Made by a program: the position numbers and the translations under genes. From contig JADLBD010000254.1 of assembly GCA_020847975.1 (NCBI GenBank), positions 1-32,874 of the forward strand: a DNA stretch of 32,874 nt. Reading direction: 5' to 3'. Of this stretch, positions 1-7,720 are shown in pieces. The stretch's first letter is position 1. The number at the start of each line of letters is the position of its first letter. A model generated the notes under the pieces. The model worked only from the letters and a program-made list of their open reading frames with translations. It searched no databases and had not been told where the DNA came from. This DNA is from Bryobacterales bacterium. Its GTDB lineage: Bacteria; Acidobacteriota; Terriglobia; Bryobacterales; Bryobacteraceae.

Positions 1-481
1 CCGTGCCGGAACTGAGGGTGACGCGGATGCTGCCTTCCCCGGGCGGGCATCCGGTGACGCGCCCGCGGAGCGTGAGCAGATGGCCGGGGAGGGGGCGGAA
101 ATCAATGCCGTCGGTATCGGCGTCGAGGTCGGCACGGAGCGGGCGCGCGTCTTCGGTTCCCGTCGCTCCGGGGTAGAAGGTGGGAAGCAGGCCGGAGCCA
201 TCTTCGAGTTCGGCGGCGGCGTTGCGGACCCAATAACGGCCCGGCGCGAGGCCGCTGAGGCGGTAGATGCCGCAGTCGTCGGTTTTCGCCTTGGCGGCGA
301 TGCGGAGCGGAGGTTGGGCGCGATAGGCGACAACTTCGACGTCCGGCAGAGCGACTTCGTTTTCATCCACCAGCCTGCCCATGATGGCTCCAAGGCGGCG
401 CATCCGGATTTCGGCGAAGGCAGTGCCGGCGTGCGCAGCGGCGGCGAGCGCCGCGGTGAGGAAGAACGGGCCTTTCCCCAT
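1..481 (-). CDS. Secreted carboxypeptidase-regulatory-like domain protein (3' end outside window)
   Basis: An open minus-strand frame starts at ATG 481 and runs off the left edge after 160 codons. The N-terminus reads MGKGPFFLTAALAAAAHAG and continues to TAFA, a good Sec signal peptide. It is followed by a beta-sandwich-like segment with GRLVDENEVALPDVEVVAY and then TDDCGIYRLSGLAPGRYWV. That combination (GxVxD...PLxxAxV..., TDxxGxYxLxxLxPGxYxV) is typical of carboxypeptidase regulatory-like (Big/CarboxypepD_reg) domains, which are abundant in secreted Acidobacterial proteins. The role is probably extracellular or periplasmic and the substrate is unknown. It lies 52 bases after the PEP-CTERM gene on the same strand, so it may be cotranscribed. 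No strong Shine-Dalgarno sequence is visible before the chosen ATG. Confidence 0.75.
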   Translation of the reverse strand, partial: MGKGPFFLTAALAAAAHAGTAFAEIRMRRLGAIMGRLVDENEVALPDVEVVAYRAQPPLRIAAKAKTDDCGIYRLSGLAPGRYWVRNAAAELEDGSGLLPTFYPGATGTEDARPLRADLDADTDGIDFRPLPGHLLTLRGRVTGCPPGEGSIRVTLSSGT

Positions 482-533
482 GCTGGCGATGACGCCGGCG
501 ATGGGGAAAGCGTGCAGGTGGGGAAGAAAAAGG

Positions 534-1169
534 TTAGGCCGGAGCGCGAACCCGCTTGGCAAGCAGAAATGCACCCAGCGCCGCCGCCAGCAGGGCGCCG
601 GTCCCTGGCTCCGGAATATCCGTCTGTTGCACAGACGGCGCGGCAATCGCATACGGAGAACCAGAGGCTGTACTATAAGTTGCCACGGAAGGCGGTGACC
701 CATCGAGCGTAATGCTGAACAATTCATTGGCAACGCCGTTGGTAGGCAACTCCAATAGCGAACTGTCGAGGATGGCGAACGAAAGCTGGTCAGGGGTGCC
801 GCCGGGATCTACTGCCGTGGTCAGTGACACCTCAAAGGTTACGAAAGAGCCGGGATGAAACGCCTGTAACACCTCGTTGAAGAACTGGGTGTCGTTGAGC
901 GTGAATCCCGTGGTGGCATCACCCGCGCCGCCGCCCGTGAAGGCCGGAACTCCGGTTGCTGCGCCACCACCAAGAGCGAGGTTCGATATCGTGACCGCGT
1001 TGTTGTTCAGATCCGACGGGAGCCCGCTGCCATCGAAAAACTGGAAGTCGAGATAGAAGGTTCCGCCCGAAGGGAGCGCTGCTGTGTTGAGAGAGACCGA
1101 ATAGATTGTGCCTGCCTGCAACGCCGGCAGCAAGACGAGCGAGAAAAGAATCAGGGAAATGGTGCGCAT
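534..1169 (-). CDS. PEP-CTERM sorting domain protein
   Basis: A 211-residue secreted protein. The N-terminus MRTISLILFSLVLLPALQAG is a signal peptide. The body is rich in G, T, S and F/L beta-type sequence. The C-terminus has the PEP-CTERM signature: PEP at residues 186-188, then a hydrophobic helix (GALLAAALGAFLLA) and a basic tail (KRVRAPA). Family knowledge: PEP-CTERM proteins are exported and processed by an exosortase, usually encoded elsewhere, and are often tied to exopolysaccharide. No exosortase is seen in this window. The start is two bases from the stop of the upstream HAF-repeat gene, which implies cotranscription and possibly coupled translation. The body matches no enzyme family I recognise. 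Confidence 0.88.
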   Translation of the reverse strand: MRTISLILFSLVLLPALQAGTIYSVSLNTAALPSGGTFYLDFQFFDGSGLPSDLNNNAVTISNLALGGGAATGVPAFTGGGAGDATTGFTLNDTQFFNEVLQAFHPGSFVTFEVSLTTAVDPGGTPDQLSFAILDSSLLELPTNGVANELFSITLDGSPPSVATYSTASGSPYAIAAPSVQQTDIPEPGTGALLAAALGAFLLAKRVRAPA

Positions 1170-1171
1170 GG

Positions 1172-2647
1172 TTACCGGCCTCCTGGTCCGGCGAGGACAC
1201 GGGTCGAGTAGCTGATTCCGCTGCCCTGGGTGTTGATGAATTCGAGCGTAAATGCCGCCGACGCACCCGGGGCGAGCGTGGCAGCCGCATTGTTCAAGTA
1301 GGGGCTGCCTTGTGGGGCGGCGCAGAGCGTAGCCCCGGCAACGCCGAACAGCAAGGCCGATTGTGGCAGTCCGTCGAGCGCCACCGAGAACGGTCCGGTC
1401 AGGGCGCTAGCCGTCGTGTTGGTGATGGTGATGGTTTGGGTGTAATGCTGGTTGGCCCGATTGTAGCGGAAACCGCCGCGGGTTACCGATACCGATCCGT
1501 CAATGGCGTCCGCGCAACCGTTGCCAGACGGCGTCAGCACGTACTTGATGGCCGCCGAATCGTTCTGCGGACCGGCAAGCTGGCCCGCATCATTAATTAA
1601 GGTGAAGATCGAATTCGGCGAAATGGGCGGATTGAGCACAGGGTAGGTGACGTTGGTAACCGTGCCTTTATCCCAGATCTTGCTTTGAAGCGGATTTAGC
1701 AGCAAGAAGGCGATCTGGCCCAAGTTGTTCAGGAATCCATAGCCGCTCGGACCCAGATCGGTAACCCCGGTCTGAGGATCCCACAACGTCAGGTGTGTTT
1801 CACCGCTCTGTGCCTTATAAAATCCGAGGAACTGACCGCGGCTGTTGGCGCCGGTCGGCCAACCAAAGGCCGGAGGCACCGGCCTCGTGCTGCCGTCCGG
1901 ATTGAGTATGACAGTACCCGTGTAAGTGGGCAACGCGATCTGGTCGGCGTCGTTCAGGACGACATAGCCAAGAGGAGGGTTGCCATCCGTTACGTAAGCT
2001 GGCGAAAGGTCCACTCTGCGAAAGGACCCTCCCGCATACAGCCAGTGTTCATAGCAGGGACTGACCCCATGTAGATAGAAGTACGCGCTTGATCCAAACA
2101 CGTGCCCGGCGTTGTTGAGCCCCCCGGAAATGTAGCTCATGGGAGCGGTCGAAAGGACGCCGCCGGCGGGACACACAAATCGCGGCGGTACAAGCTCGGT
2201 CGGGACAAAGTTCTTCCAGATGTAGGCGTGGCGCAACTGGGTGATGGCTCCGAAGGACACGTTTTCGAGAAGATCTCCGGCCACATCCCCGGAATCGTTA
2301 ATCTTGAAGGTTCCGTCCATCCCCAGAAAGAAGCGTCCGGCGGGTATGGGGAGCTTGGTAGGCACGCCGTTCGTCCAGACGTAAGGCCCCCTGCGATCGT
2401 TACTGGAGGCGCCCGCCTCCCCCAATACCTGCCCGAGGTTGTTGAACCCATACACTTGCATGAACGGTTGGCCGCCGTCGGCCAAGTCGGCTGGGAGTTG
2501 TAGCGGCGTAGCGGTGTAGGTATTGGCGGCCATGGCCGATATGGCAGCCAGCATCCAGAGTCCAAGAATTGATACGGGTTTCCGCAAGTCTGCCCAATGG
2601 TTCCGTGAACGGAGGGAGGGCAAGAAGAATTCAAGGTGTGTGACCAT
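1172..2647 (-). CDS. HAF-repeat secreted protein
   Basis: A 491-residue protein with a hydrophobic signal segment around residues 27-41 (SILGLWMLAAISAMA). Repeats of the HAF type recur through residues 65-360: GFNNLGQVLGEAG, KINDSGDVAGDL, GLNNAGHVFG, VLNDADQIALP, FLNNLGQIAFLL and LINDAGQLAGP. Each has the 'N(N/D)xGQ(V/I)xG' core of 'probable extracellular repeat, HAF family' proteins. The last ~115 residues (from NGCADAIDGSV) resemble an Ig-like/DUF11-type beta domain (TITNTTASALTGPFSVAL). The function is unknown and presumably lies in surface or extracellular beta-propeller-like structure. The N-terminus before the signal is rather long, so the true start may be internal. It diverges from the winged-helix/TPR regulator across ~105 bases and heads a likely three-gene secreted-protein operon. 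Confidence 0.85.
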   Translation of the reverse strand: MVTHLEFFLPSLRSRNHWADLRKPVSILGLWMLAAISAMAANTYTATPLQLPADLADGGQPFMQVYGFNNLGQVLGEAGASSNDRRGPYVWTNGVPTKLPIPAGRFFLGMDGTFKINDSGDVAGDLLENVSFGAITQLRHAYIWKNFVPTELVPPRFVCPAGGVLSTAPMSYISGGLNNAGHVFGSSAYFYLHGVSPCYEHWLYAGGSFRRVDLSPAYVTDGNPPLGYVVLNDADQIALPTYTGTVILNPDGSTRPVPPAFGWPTGANSRGQFLGFYKAQSGETHLTLWDPQTGVTDLGPSGYGFLNNLGQIAFLLLNPLQSKIWDKGTVTNVTYPVLNPPISPNSIFTLINDAGQLAGPQNDSAAIKYVLTPSGNGCADAIDGSVSVTRGGFRYNRANQHYTQTITITNTTASALTGPFSVALDGLPQSALLFGVAGATLCAAPQGSPYLNNAAATLAPGASAAFTLEFINTQGSGISYSTRVLAGPGGR

Positions 2648-2675
2648 TGTTGTGTCCAGAAGGTTGGTGTATACT
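2647..2675 (+). promoter_or_regulatory. Possible sigma-70-type promoter for the winged-helix/TPR gene
   Basis: TTGTTG at 2647-2652 and TATACT at 2670-2675 are separated by 17 bases. They lie in the 105-base divergent gap and point toward the GTG start at 2753. The -35 overlaps the start codon of the opposite HAF gene. The call is by eye only, so it is weak. Confidence 0.3.
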
Positions 2676-2752
2676 CGACTTCATCTTCAAGCGAAACTGG
2701 GTGATTGCGTCTGAAATTGTTCTGAAGAATTTCCCGCCATTCGGATGTTATT

Positions 2753-4564
2753 GTGAGCAAGAGGGTTTTCGAATTTGGTCCATTTCGCCTGGACGAGCGT
2801 GAACGCGTGCTGCGCCGGGCAGGCGCCCGGATTGACCTGACGGCGAAGGCCTTCGATGTGCTCGTGGCGCTGCTCTCGCGCGGACAGAGCCTGGTGACCA
2901 AGTCCGGTTTGTTAGGCGCCGTTTGGGGCGATGTTCACGTGGACGAAGCTGTTTTGACCCGTGCGGTTTCGGACCTGCGCAAGGCACTCGGGCAACCGGG
3001 GGATCCCGGCTGGATTGAGACGGTGCCCAAGTTCGGCTACCGGATGGCCGTGGACGTCACTGTCGCGGAAGACAGCGTGGCGGGCGCCGGTCGCCCCAAG
3101 CGGCGAATATGGGTGGCAGCGGCGATAGTCGCTGTGGGTGGAATCCTGAAGATACTAACCGCCCGTGACACCGCTCCTCCGGCTCAAACGATTCACAGGC
3201 TGGTGGTGCTGCCGTTCCATGCGGTGGAGGCAGGGCCGTATCCGGACGGGCTAGGGGCCGCCTTGGCGGACGTCCTGATTACCCGGCTCAGCGGATTACA
3301 AGAGCTGATTGTGTCTCCGTATGCGCTGGTGCAGCGATATGAGCACGAACCGGTGGATCCGGTGAAGGCGGCGCGCGAGTTGCGTGCCGACGCCGTGCTC
3401 GAGGGCAATTTGCAGTTCAGTGATGATCATGTCCGGCTGAATGCACGCCCGGTGCGCTCCTCTGATGGAAAGGCGCTCTGGGCCGATACGGTGGAATCGC
3501 CGGTGGCTCACCTTTTTGCCTTGGAAGATTCGCTTGCCGAACAAGTCACGACGAGATTGGCGGTGCGACTGAATGAGCAGGAGCGGCGCGATCTGGCGTC
3601 CCACCGCGAGCCGGAGCCCGAAGCCTTTCGCCTGTACGTAAACGGGCGGTACGAATGGGGTAAGCGGAGCCGCGAGGGCATGGAAAAGGGGGCTGAATAT
3701 TTTCGCCAGGCGATCTCACGAGACCCCGCCTATGGGCGCGCTTACGCGGGTCTGGCCGACAGCTACCTGTTGTTGGGGCTGTTCGGGCACTTTCCCCAAC
3801 TCGAGATGCTGCCGAAAGCGAAGCAGATGGCGCTGCGCGCACTCGAACTGGACCCCAACCTGGCGGACGCGCACGCCACGCTCGGCTTGATCACGCAGAA
3901 CCTCGATTGGGATTGGAACGAGGTCGAGCGCCGGTATCGGGAAGCTATTCGCCTGGCGCCGAACTACGCGACAGCCTATCATTGGTACGCGGAGTTCCTT
4001 TCCATCATGGGCCGGTTCCAGGAATCGCGGTTGGAGTTTGCCCGTGCCCGCGGAATTGACCCAATCTCCCCGATTATCCGTGCCGACGAAGCCCAACTGT
4101 ATTTCTTCCAGAGGAACTATCCCCGGGCTTTGGAGTTGCTGGCAACGGCCGTGCGCGACGATCCTTCGTTCGCCCTCGCTCGGGAACGGAGGGCTCTCAT
4201 CTTCCTCCTTCAAGGCCGGGATGAGGATGCATGGCAGGAAGCGATGACCTTGCCGGACTGCGCCGGGGAAGCCAGTACCTGCCGCCTGATGTGGACCGCA
4301 TGGCTGCCGAGCCGCAATCCCAGCGCCGCCCGCGTGGCGCTCGAACGGCTGGAAGCCGATGCGAAGGCCGGACGGATTCCTCACTACGCCGTCCTCTTCG
4401 GATGTGTACGCCAGTCGCGTACCGATTGCGCCCTGGACTGGCTGGAGCAGATGCGACGAATTCACGGCGTGTGGTTGATCACGGCCAAGGTGAATCCACT
4501 CTTCGACCCGTTACGTAACCAGCCCAGGATGCGCGCTGTTTTGACGCAGCTTCACTTGGATTAA
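2753..4564 (+). CDS. Winged-helix DNA-binding, transmembrane, TPR regulator (CadC/OmpR-like)
   Basis: A 603-residue protein. Residues 5-100 form an OmpR/CadC-type winged helix: FGPFRLDERERVLRRAG, LTAKAFDVLVALL, and the recognition-helix/wing part VLTRAVSDLRKALG and IETVPKFGYRM. A single transmembrane helix follows at about 118-135 after PKRR. The periplasmic part begins with a TolB-N-like/adenylate-cyclase-associated segment (LVVLPFHAVE...GLGAALADVLITRLSGL) and continues as TPR repeats (EYFRQAISRDPAYGRAYAGLADSYLLLG, ALELDPNLADAHATLG, AIRLAPNYATAYHWYAEFL). The start is GTG; an ATG at 2745 is out of frame and stops after three codons. This architecture is common in Acidobacteriota, and its ligand or signal is unknown. 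It may regulate the divergent secreted-protein genes. Confidence 0.9.
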   Translation: MSKRVFEFGPFRLDERERVLRRAGARIDLTAKAFDVLVALLSRGQSLVTKSGLLGAVWGDVHVDEAVLTRAVSDLRKALGQPGDPGWIETVPKFGYRMAVDVTVAEDSVAGAGRPKRRIWVAAAIVAVGGILKILTARDTAPPAQTIHRLVVLPFHAVEAGPYPDGLGAALADVLITRLSGLQELIVSPYALVQRYEHEPVDPVKAARELRADAVLEGNLQFSDDHVRLNARPVRSSDGKALWADTVESPVAHLFALEDSLAEQVTTRLAVRLNEQERRDLASHREPEPEAFRLYVNGRYEWGKRSREGMEKGAEYFRQAISRDPAYGRAYAGLADSYLLLGLFGHFPQLEMLPKAKQMALRALELDPNLADAHATLGLITQNLDWDWNEVERRYREAIRLAPNYATAYHWYAEFLSIMGRFQESRLEFARARGIDPISPIIRADEAQLYFFQRNYPRALELLATAVRDDPSFALARERRALIFLLQGRDEDAWQEAMTLPDCAGEASTCRLMWTAWLPSRNPSAARVALERLEADAKAGRIPHYAVLFGCVRQSRTDCALDWLEQMRRIHGVWLITAKVNPLFDPLRNQPRMRAVLTQLHLD

Positions 4565-4625
4565 CTTGAGTTCGTTGGCTGCGCTCCGCCTGATGTTGGT
4601 GTAAACAGTGCCGGTAGCGTGCAGG

Positions 4626-5087
4626 TCAGCGTTTGCGCTCGTACCGGCCCATCCAGACAGCTTCCGCAAGCACCTGCGGGCGGACGGCCTGGTCGAATTG
4701 CTTGCGATTGGCTCCCGGTTTGAGGTCCAAGGCCTCCTGGTCGAGCGCAAAGAGCCGGAAGTAATAGCGGTGAGGTCCATGGCCCTTCGGGGGGCAGGGG
4801 CCTCCGTAGCCGGCGCGGCGGAAGTCGTTTGTGCCGGACCGAATGGGCGGCACGGGATCGGCATGCTCGGCGAGGGAGTGGAAGGCAGCGGGAATGTTCC
4901 AGAGCAGCCAGTGGGTCCAGGTTCCGCCGGGAGCATCGGGGTCATCCATCATCAGGGCGAAGCTTCTGGTTCCGGCAGGCGCTCCTTCCCAGGACAGCGC
5001 AGGGGAGACGTCGCTCCCCTCGCAGGTGTACTTGGTGGGAACGACATCTCCATCCTGGAATCCATGCACAGTGAGATGGAACTTCAT
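4626..5087 (-). CDS. YbhB/YbcL family (PEBP/Raf-kinase-inhibitor-like) protein
   Basis: A 153-residue protein spanning the whole bacterial PEBP family. It has the ligand-pocket motifs DDPDAPGGTWTHWLLWNIP (residues ~48-66) and GYGGPCPPKGHGPHRYYF (~93-110). It starts FHLTVHGFQDGDVVPTKYTCEGSDVSPALSW, as YbhB proteins do. Family members bind anionic groups and their bacterial role is poorly defined. There is no signal peptide, so it is probably cytoplasmic. The ATG lies inside the end of the HPF/cold-shock gene (4-base overlap), making it the last gene of the stress cluster. Confidence 0.9.
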   Translation of the reverse strand: MKFHLTVHGFQDGDVVPTKYTCEGSDVSPALSWEGAPAGTRSFALMMDDPDAPGGTWTHWLLWNIPAAFHSLAEHADPVPPIRSGTNDFRRAGYGGPCPPKGHGPHRYYFRLFALDQEALDLKPGANRKQFDQAVRPQVLAEAVWMGRYERKR

Positions 5088-5746
5088 CGCGCCACTGCCT
5101 TTCGCCCGGGGATTAGGGGCACCGAGTCGCTTGCCAGACTCCTGCCGCGGAGGAGGCGGACCAGTGTGGCCTGAGGGCCCTGCTCTCCAGGTTCCTCGAC
5201 AAAGCCGACCTGGGCGCCTTCGCGCAGCAGGGAGAAGGCGTCACTGCGAACACTGTTGCGGTGGAAGTAGACTTCGTGGCCGTCGCGCGCCAGGAGGAAT
5301 CCGTACCCCTCGCCGGGGAAGATTCGAGCAACGGTTGCATGAGCGATGGCCGGCTCATGGCGCTTTGTCTGGAGACGCCGCTTGCGGGCGTAATCCTGAA
5401 TGCGGCGGCGCATTTCCTTGAAGGCCTCACGGATGGTGCGCATGGCGGCACGGTGAGGATGGCGCAAGTCGGCCTTCTTTCTGATCCTGGTTTCCTCCAC
5501 GTCCTGAAGAGCGCCGTAGATGCTCGGTTCGCGGCGGACGACGATCTCCTCATCCGGGACGGTGACATCGATGCGGACGTGATAGAAGAGCCCGGAGGGC
5601 TCATGCGACGGAACCTCCACCATCACCCGGCAACTGATGATGTCCGGATAATAGCGTTCCAGCGCGGCGGCTTGTTTGCGGACAAGAGCCTCGAGTGTGT
5701 CAACCTCCTTGATATTGCGAAACGTAACTTGAACAGGCAGTATCAT
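5084..5746 (-). CDS. HPF/RaiA-like ribosome hibernation domain fused to a cold-shock domain
   Basis: A 220-residue protein. Residues 1-115 match the S30AE/HPF-RaiA domain: MILPVQVTFRNIKEVDTLE, then VMVEVPSHEPSGLFYHVRIDVTVP and the helical AALQDVEET-type segment (YGALQDVEETRIRKKADL). After a basic linker (RRRIQDYARKRRLQTKRH), residues ~136-200 form a cold-shock domain. This has RNP1-like GEGYGFL and RNP2-like EVYFHRNSV. Inference: a cytoplasmic factor that binds idle ribosomes under stress, with a second nucleic-acid-binding module. The start at 5746 is chosen for GGGAGG six bases upstream and because it begins exactly at the HPF fold. A longer in-frame start at 5782 exists. The start overlaps the end of the CapA-like gene by 47 bases. 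Confidence 0.9.
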   Translation of the reverse strand: MILPVQVTFRNIKEVDTLEALVRKQAAALERYYPDIISCRVMVEVPSHEPSGLFYHVRIDVTVPDEEIVVRREPSIYGALQDVEETRIRKKADLRHPHRAAMRTIREAFKEMRRRIQDYARKRRLQTKRHEPAIAHATVARIFPGEGYGFLLARDGHEVYFHRNSVRSDAFSLLREGAQVGFVEEPGEQGPQATLVRLLRGRSLASDSVPLIPGRKAVAR

Positions 5747-6755
5747 GAGAACCTCCCTGACAGTCAATGAACAGGCTTCCATGGCGTTCGTCTATGGGGG
5801 TGGCAAATTCCGCGCAGAGCTGAGAGGCGCGGGCAGCGATTTGCTGCTTCGTGGCCCCACAGGCAAAGTTGACCTGGCAGTTTTCGATCAAAGTGGGGAT
5901 GATCTCGAGTTCGCGAACCGCCGGTCCCACAAGGTGAGCGCGGAAAAGCACCCCCCAGTCGTTGCGGAGTTCAGGGTCCACGGCGTAGTCGTCCACGAAG
6001 TCGCCCGCATCGTAGATGACCGGATGCCCATCGATGATTTCGATGCCCTGAAAAAGATGTGCGCTATGTCCGAACCAGAGGTCGGCTCCGGCGGCGATGC
6101 ACAAGCGCGCGAAGCGGCGAAAATGGTCCGGAGGGCGGAGCGCCATATTCGGGCCCCAGTGGATGGAGACGATGACGAATTGGGCGCCGTGTTCGCGCGC
6201 GTTGCGAATGCCCGAACGCACGATGGATACGGCTTCCGGGACGATGGGGATCCAATTAGTGCCGCAGGAATCGGACGTTGCGCCCCATCCTTCCTCGTTG
6301 TCGGTGAAGGAGACGATACCCACGCGGAGGCCGCGGATATCGAGAAGAGCCGGACGGGCGGCCTCGGCGAGGTTGCGCCCTGCTCCGGTGAATGCGATTC
6401 CGCCGCCCTCGAGCAGTGGCAGCATCTCCAGGAAGGCATCCACTTCGTAATCGAAGACGTGGTTGTTGGCGAGGGTCACGCAGTCGATGCCGGCCAGTTG
6501 CAAGCTTTGTATGGCGAGGGGGCTGGAGCGGAAATGAAAGGCCTTCGGCCACCGCGACCAGGGTTCCCCACCGGATGCGATGACGCATTCGAGGTTCATG
6601 ACGGCTGCGTCTGCACTTCGCAAGGCATCGCAGGTGTCACCCCACGGGTAGGCGGGTCCTTTGCGCAGAATTTCCTCCCCGACTCCCCTGCCGAGCATGA
6701 CGTCGCCGGCAAGGGCCAAGACGACCTCCTGCGACGGTTGAGACGCCATGATCAC
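5700..6755 (-). CDS. CapA-family (poly-gamma-glutamate synthesis type) metallophosphatase-like protein
   Basis: A 351-residue protein with the CapA/PGA_cap motifs in order: LALAGDVMLGRGV (residues ~13-25), AVMNLECVIASGG, HFRSSPLAIQSLQLAGIDCVTLANNHVFDYE, FVIVSIHWGPNM, LCIAAGADLWFGHSAHLFQGIEIIDGHPVIYDAGDFVDDY. The Asp, Asn-His and His clusters form the putative metal site of this calcineurin-like fold. No capsule genes lie nearby and no signal peptide is seen. Its placement among stress genes suggests a cytoplasmic hydrolase role rather than capsule synthesis, but that is inference. The start overlaps the upstream UspA gene by 4 bases. The C-terminal ~15 codons (ending SSYVSQYQGG) are shared with the start of the HPF gene in another frame. 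Confidence 0.88.
   Translation of the reverse strand: MIMASQPSQEVVLALAGDVMLGRGVGEEILRKGPAYPWGDTCDALRSADAAVMNLECVIASGGEPWSRWPKAFHFRSSPLAIQSLQLAGIDCVTLANNHVFDYEVDAFLEMLPLLEGGGIAFTGAGRNLAEAARPALLDIRGLRVGIVSFTDNEEGWGATSDSCGTNWIPIVPEAVSIVRSGIRNAREHGAQFVIVSIHWGPNMALRPPDHFRRFARLCIAAGADLWFGHSAHLFQGIEIIDGHPVIYDAGDFVDDYAVDPELRNDWGVLFRAHLVGPAVRELEIIPTLIENCQVNFACGATKQQIAARASQLCAEFATPIDERHGSLFIDCQGGSHDTACSSYVSQYQGG
5752..5757 (-). promoter_or_regulatory. RBS that fixes the HPF/cold-shock start
   Basis: On the minus strand GGGAGG lies six bases before ATG 5746, inside the coding sequence of the preceding CapA-like gene. It favours 5746 over the longer frame from 5782. Confidence 0.6.
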
Positions 6756-7717
6756 TCCAATGAGACTTCGGCGGCCGCCTCGGGTTCCGGAGGCGCTTCG
6801 AGCAGTTCGCCGCCGCGGACGAGCAAAACGGAGCAGGGAGCATTCCAGGCCACCTTGGCCGAGACGCTGCCCAGCATGACCCGCTTGAGGTCCGAGGCTC
6901 CTGTGGCTCCGATCACCACGAGGTCGTAATCGCCGCGTTCGGCTTCGCTGAGAATCTCATTGGCGGGGTTGCCTCGCAGGATCATGGGCACGGTGGCCGG
7001 ATGCTGGCCGAGGATACGGTCGCGGGCGAGTTCGATCAACGCTTCGGCTTCGCGCTGCATTTCCCGATCGATCGGGTATTCGGGTTCCTCGGTGACGCCG
7101 GTCTCCTGCTGATAGTCGAACCAATCCGGATCGAGGTTGAGGTGGAGCCAAGGCGATTCGATGACGTGCAGCAGCGTGACTTCGGCTCCGCGCAAATCGC
7201 AGAGCGAGTTGGCGGCTTCGAGTGCGTGGTAGCAGGCGAGGGATCCGTCGACAGCCGCCAAAATCCGGGGGCCGTTCACGCCTGGCGACTCCCTGGCGAT
7301 GAGGATGGAGCCGGTAGAGTGCTCGGCGACGCGGCTTGCCACCGGCCCCAGGCCCAGTTGCGATTCCACGGCCTTCCCTCTGGCGCCGAGCACGGTGAGG
7401 TCATAGTCCCGGGAGAACCGCAGAATGACTTGGACGGGCGAACCGGTCTCCGAGATGGTTTGCGCGTCGATTCCCTCGGCTTTGAACAGAGACTTGGCTT
7501 CTTGCAGAATCCGACGGGTCTCTTCTCCAATACGGTGGTGATAGCGCGCCTGGGTAGCGGCCTTCCTTGTCTGCGATTTGAGAACGGACAAATCCGGCGC
7601 GACGCACAGCACATCGATCTCACAACTCGGCGTTTTCAATAGCCGCATCCCTGTGCGCATGGCCTGCGTGGATTCTCTCGATCCGTCGGTGGTGAACAGA
7701 ACATGGATCATGGGCAT
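6752..7717 (-). CDS. Tandem universal stress protein (two UspA domains)
   Basis: A 321-residue protein with two Usp domains, roughly residues 1-148 and 150-310. Domain 1 starts MIHVLFTTDGSRESTQAM and has GARGKAVESQLGLGP, where the G-2x-G-9x-G-S/T nucleotide motif ends in G-P. Domain 2 starts RILAAVDGSLACYHALE and has the intact motif GATGASDLKRVMLGS. Usp domains of this kind bind ATP and help survival in growth arrest or oxygen limitation. It is probably cytoplasmic. The C-terminus is an acidic tail (EAPPEPEAAAEVSLE). It sits three bases after a second tandem Usp gene and overlaps the CapA-like start by 4 bases, so it is clearly in an operon. Confidence 0.93.
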   Translation of the reverse strand: MPMIHVLFTTDGSRESTQAMRTGMRLLKTPSCEIDVLCVAPDLSVLKSQTRKAATQARYHHRIGEETRRILQEAKSLFKAEGIDAQTISETGSPVQVILRFSRDYDLTVLGARGKAVESQLGLGPVASRVAEHSTGSILIARESPGVNGPRILAAVDGSLACYHALEAANSLCDLRGAEVTLLHVIESPWLHLNLDPDWFDYQQETGVTEEPEYPIDREMQREAEALIELARDRILGQHPATVPMILRGNPANEILSEAERGDYDLVVIGATGASDLKRVMLGSVSAKVAWNAPCSVLLVRGGELLEAPPEPEAAAEVSLE

Positions 7718-7720
7718 CTC

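Noticed and set aside
4565..4625. Terminator between the convergent TPR regulator and YbhB-type genes
   Set aside because: No stable hairpin with a T-run could be seen by eye in the 61 bases.
5745..6929. 394-codon open frame on the plus strand
   Set aside because: It is antisense to the CapA-like and Usp genes, which have full family motifs; its protein is Gly/Arg/Asp-rich low-complexity sequence without any family sign.
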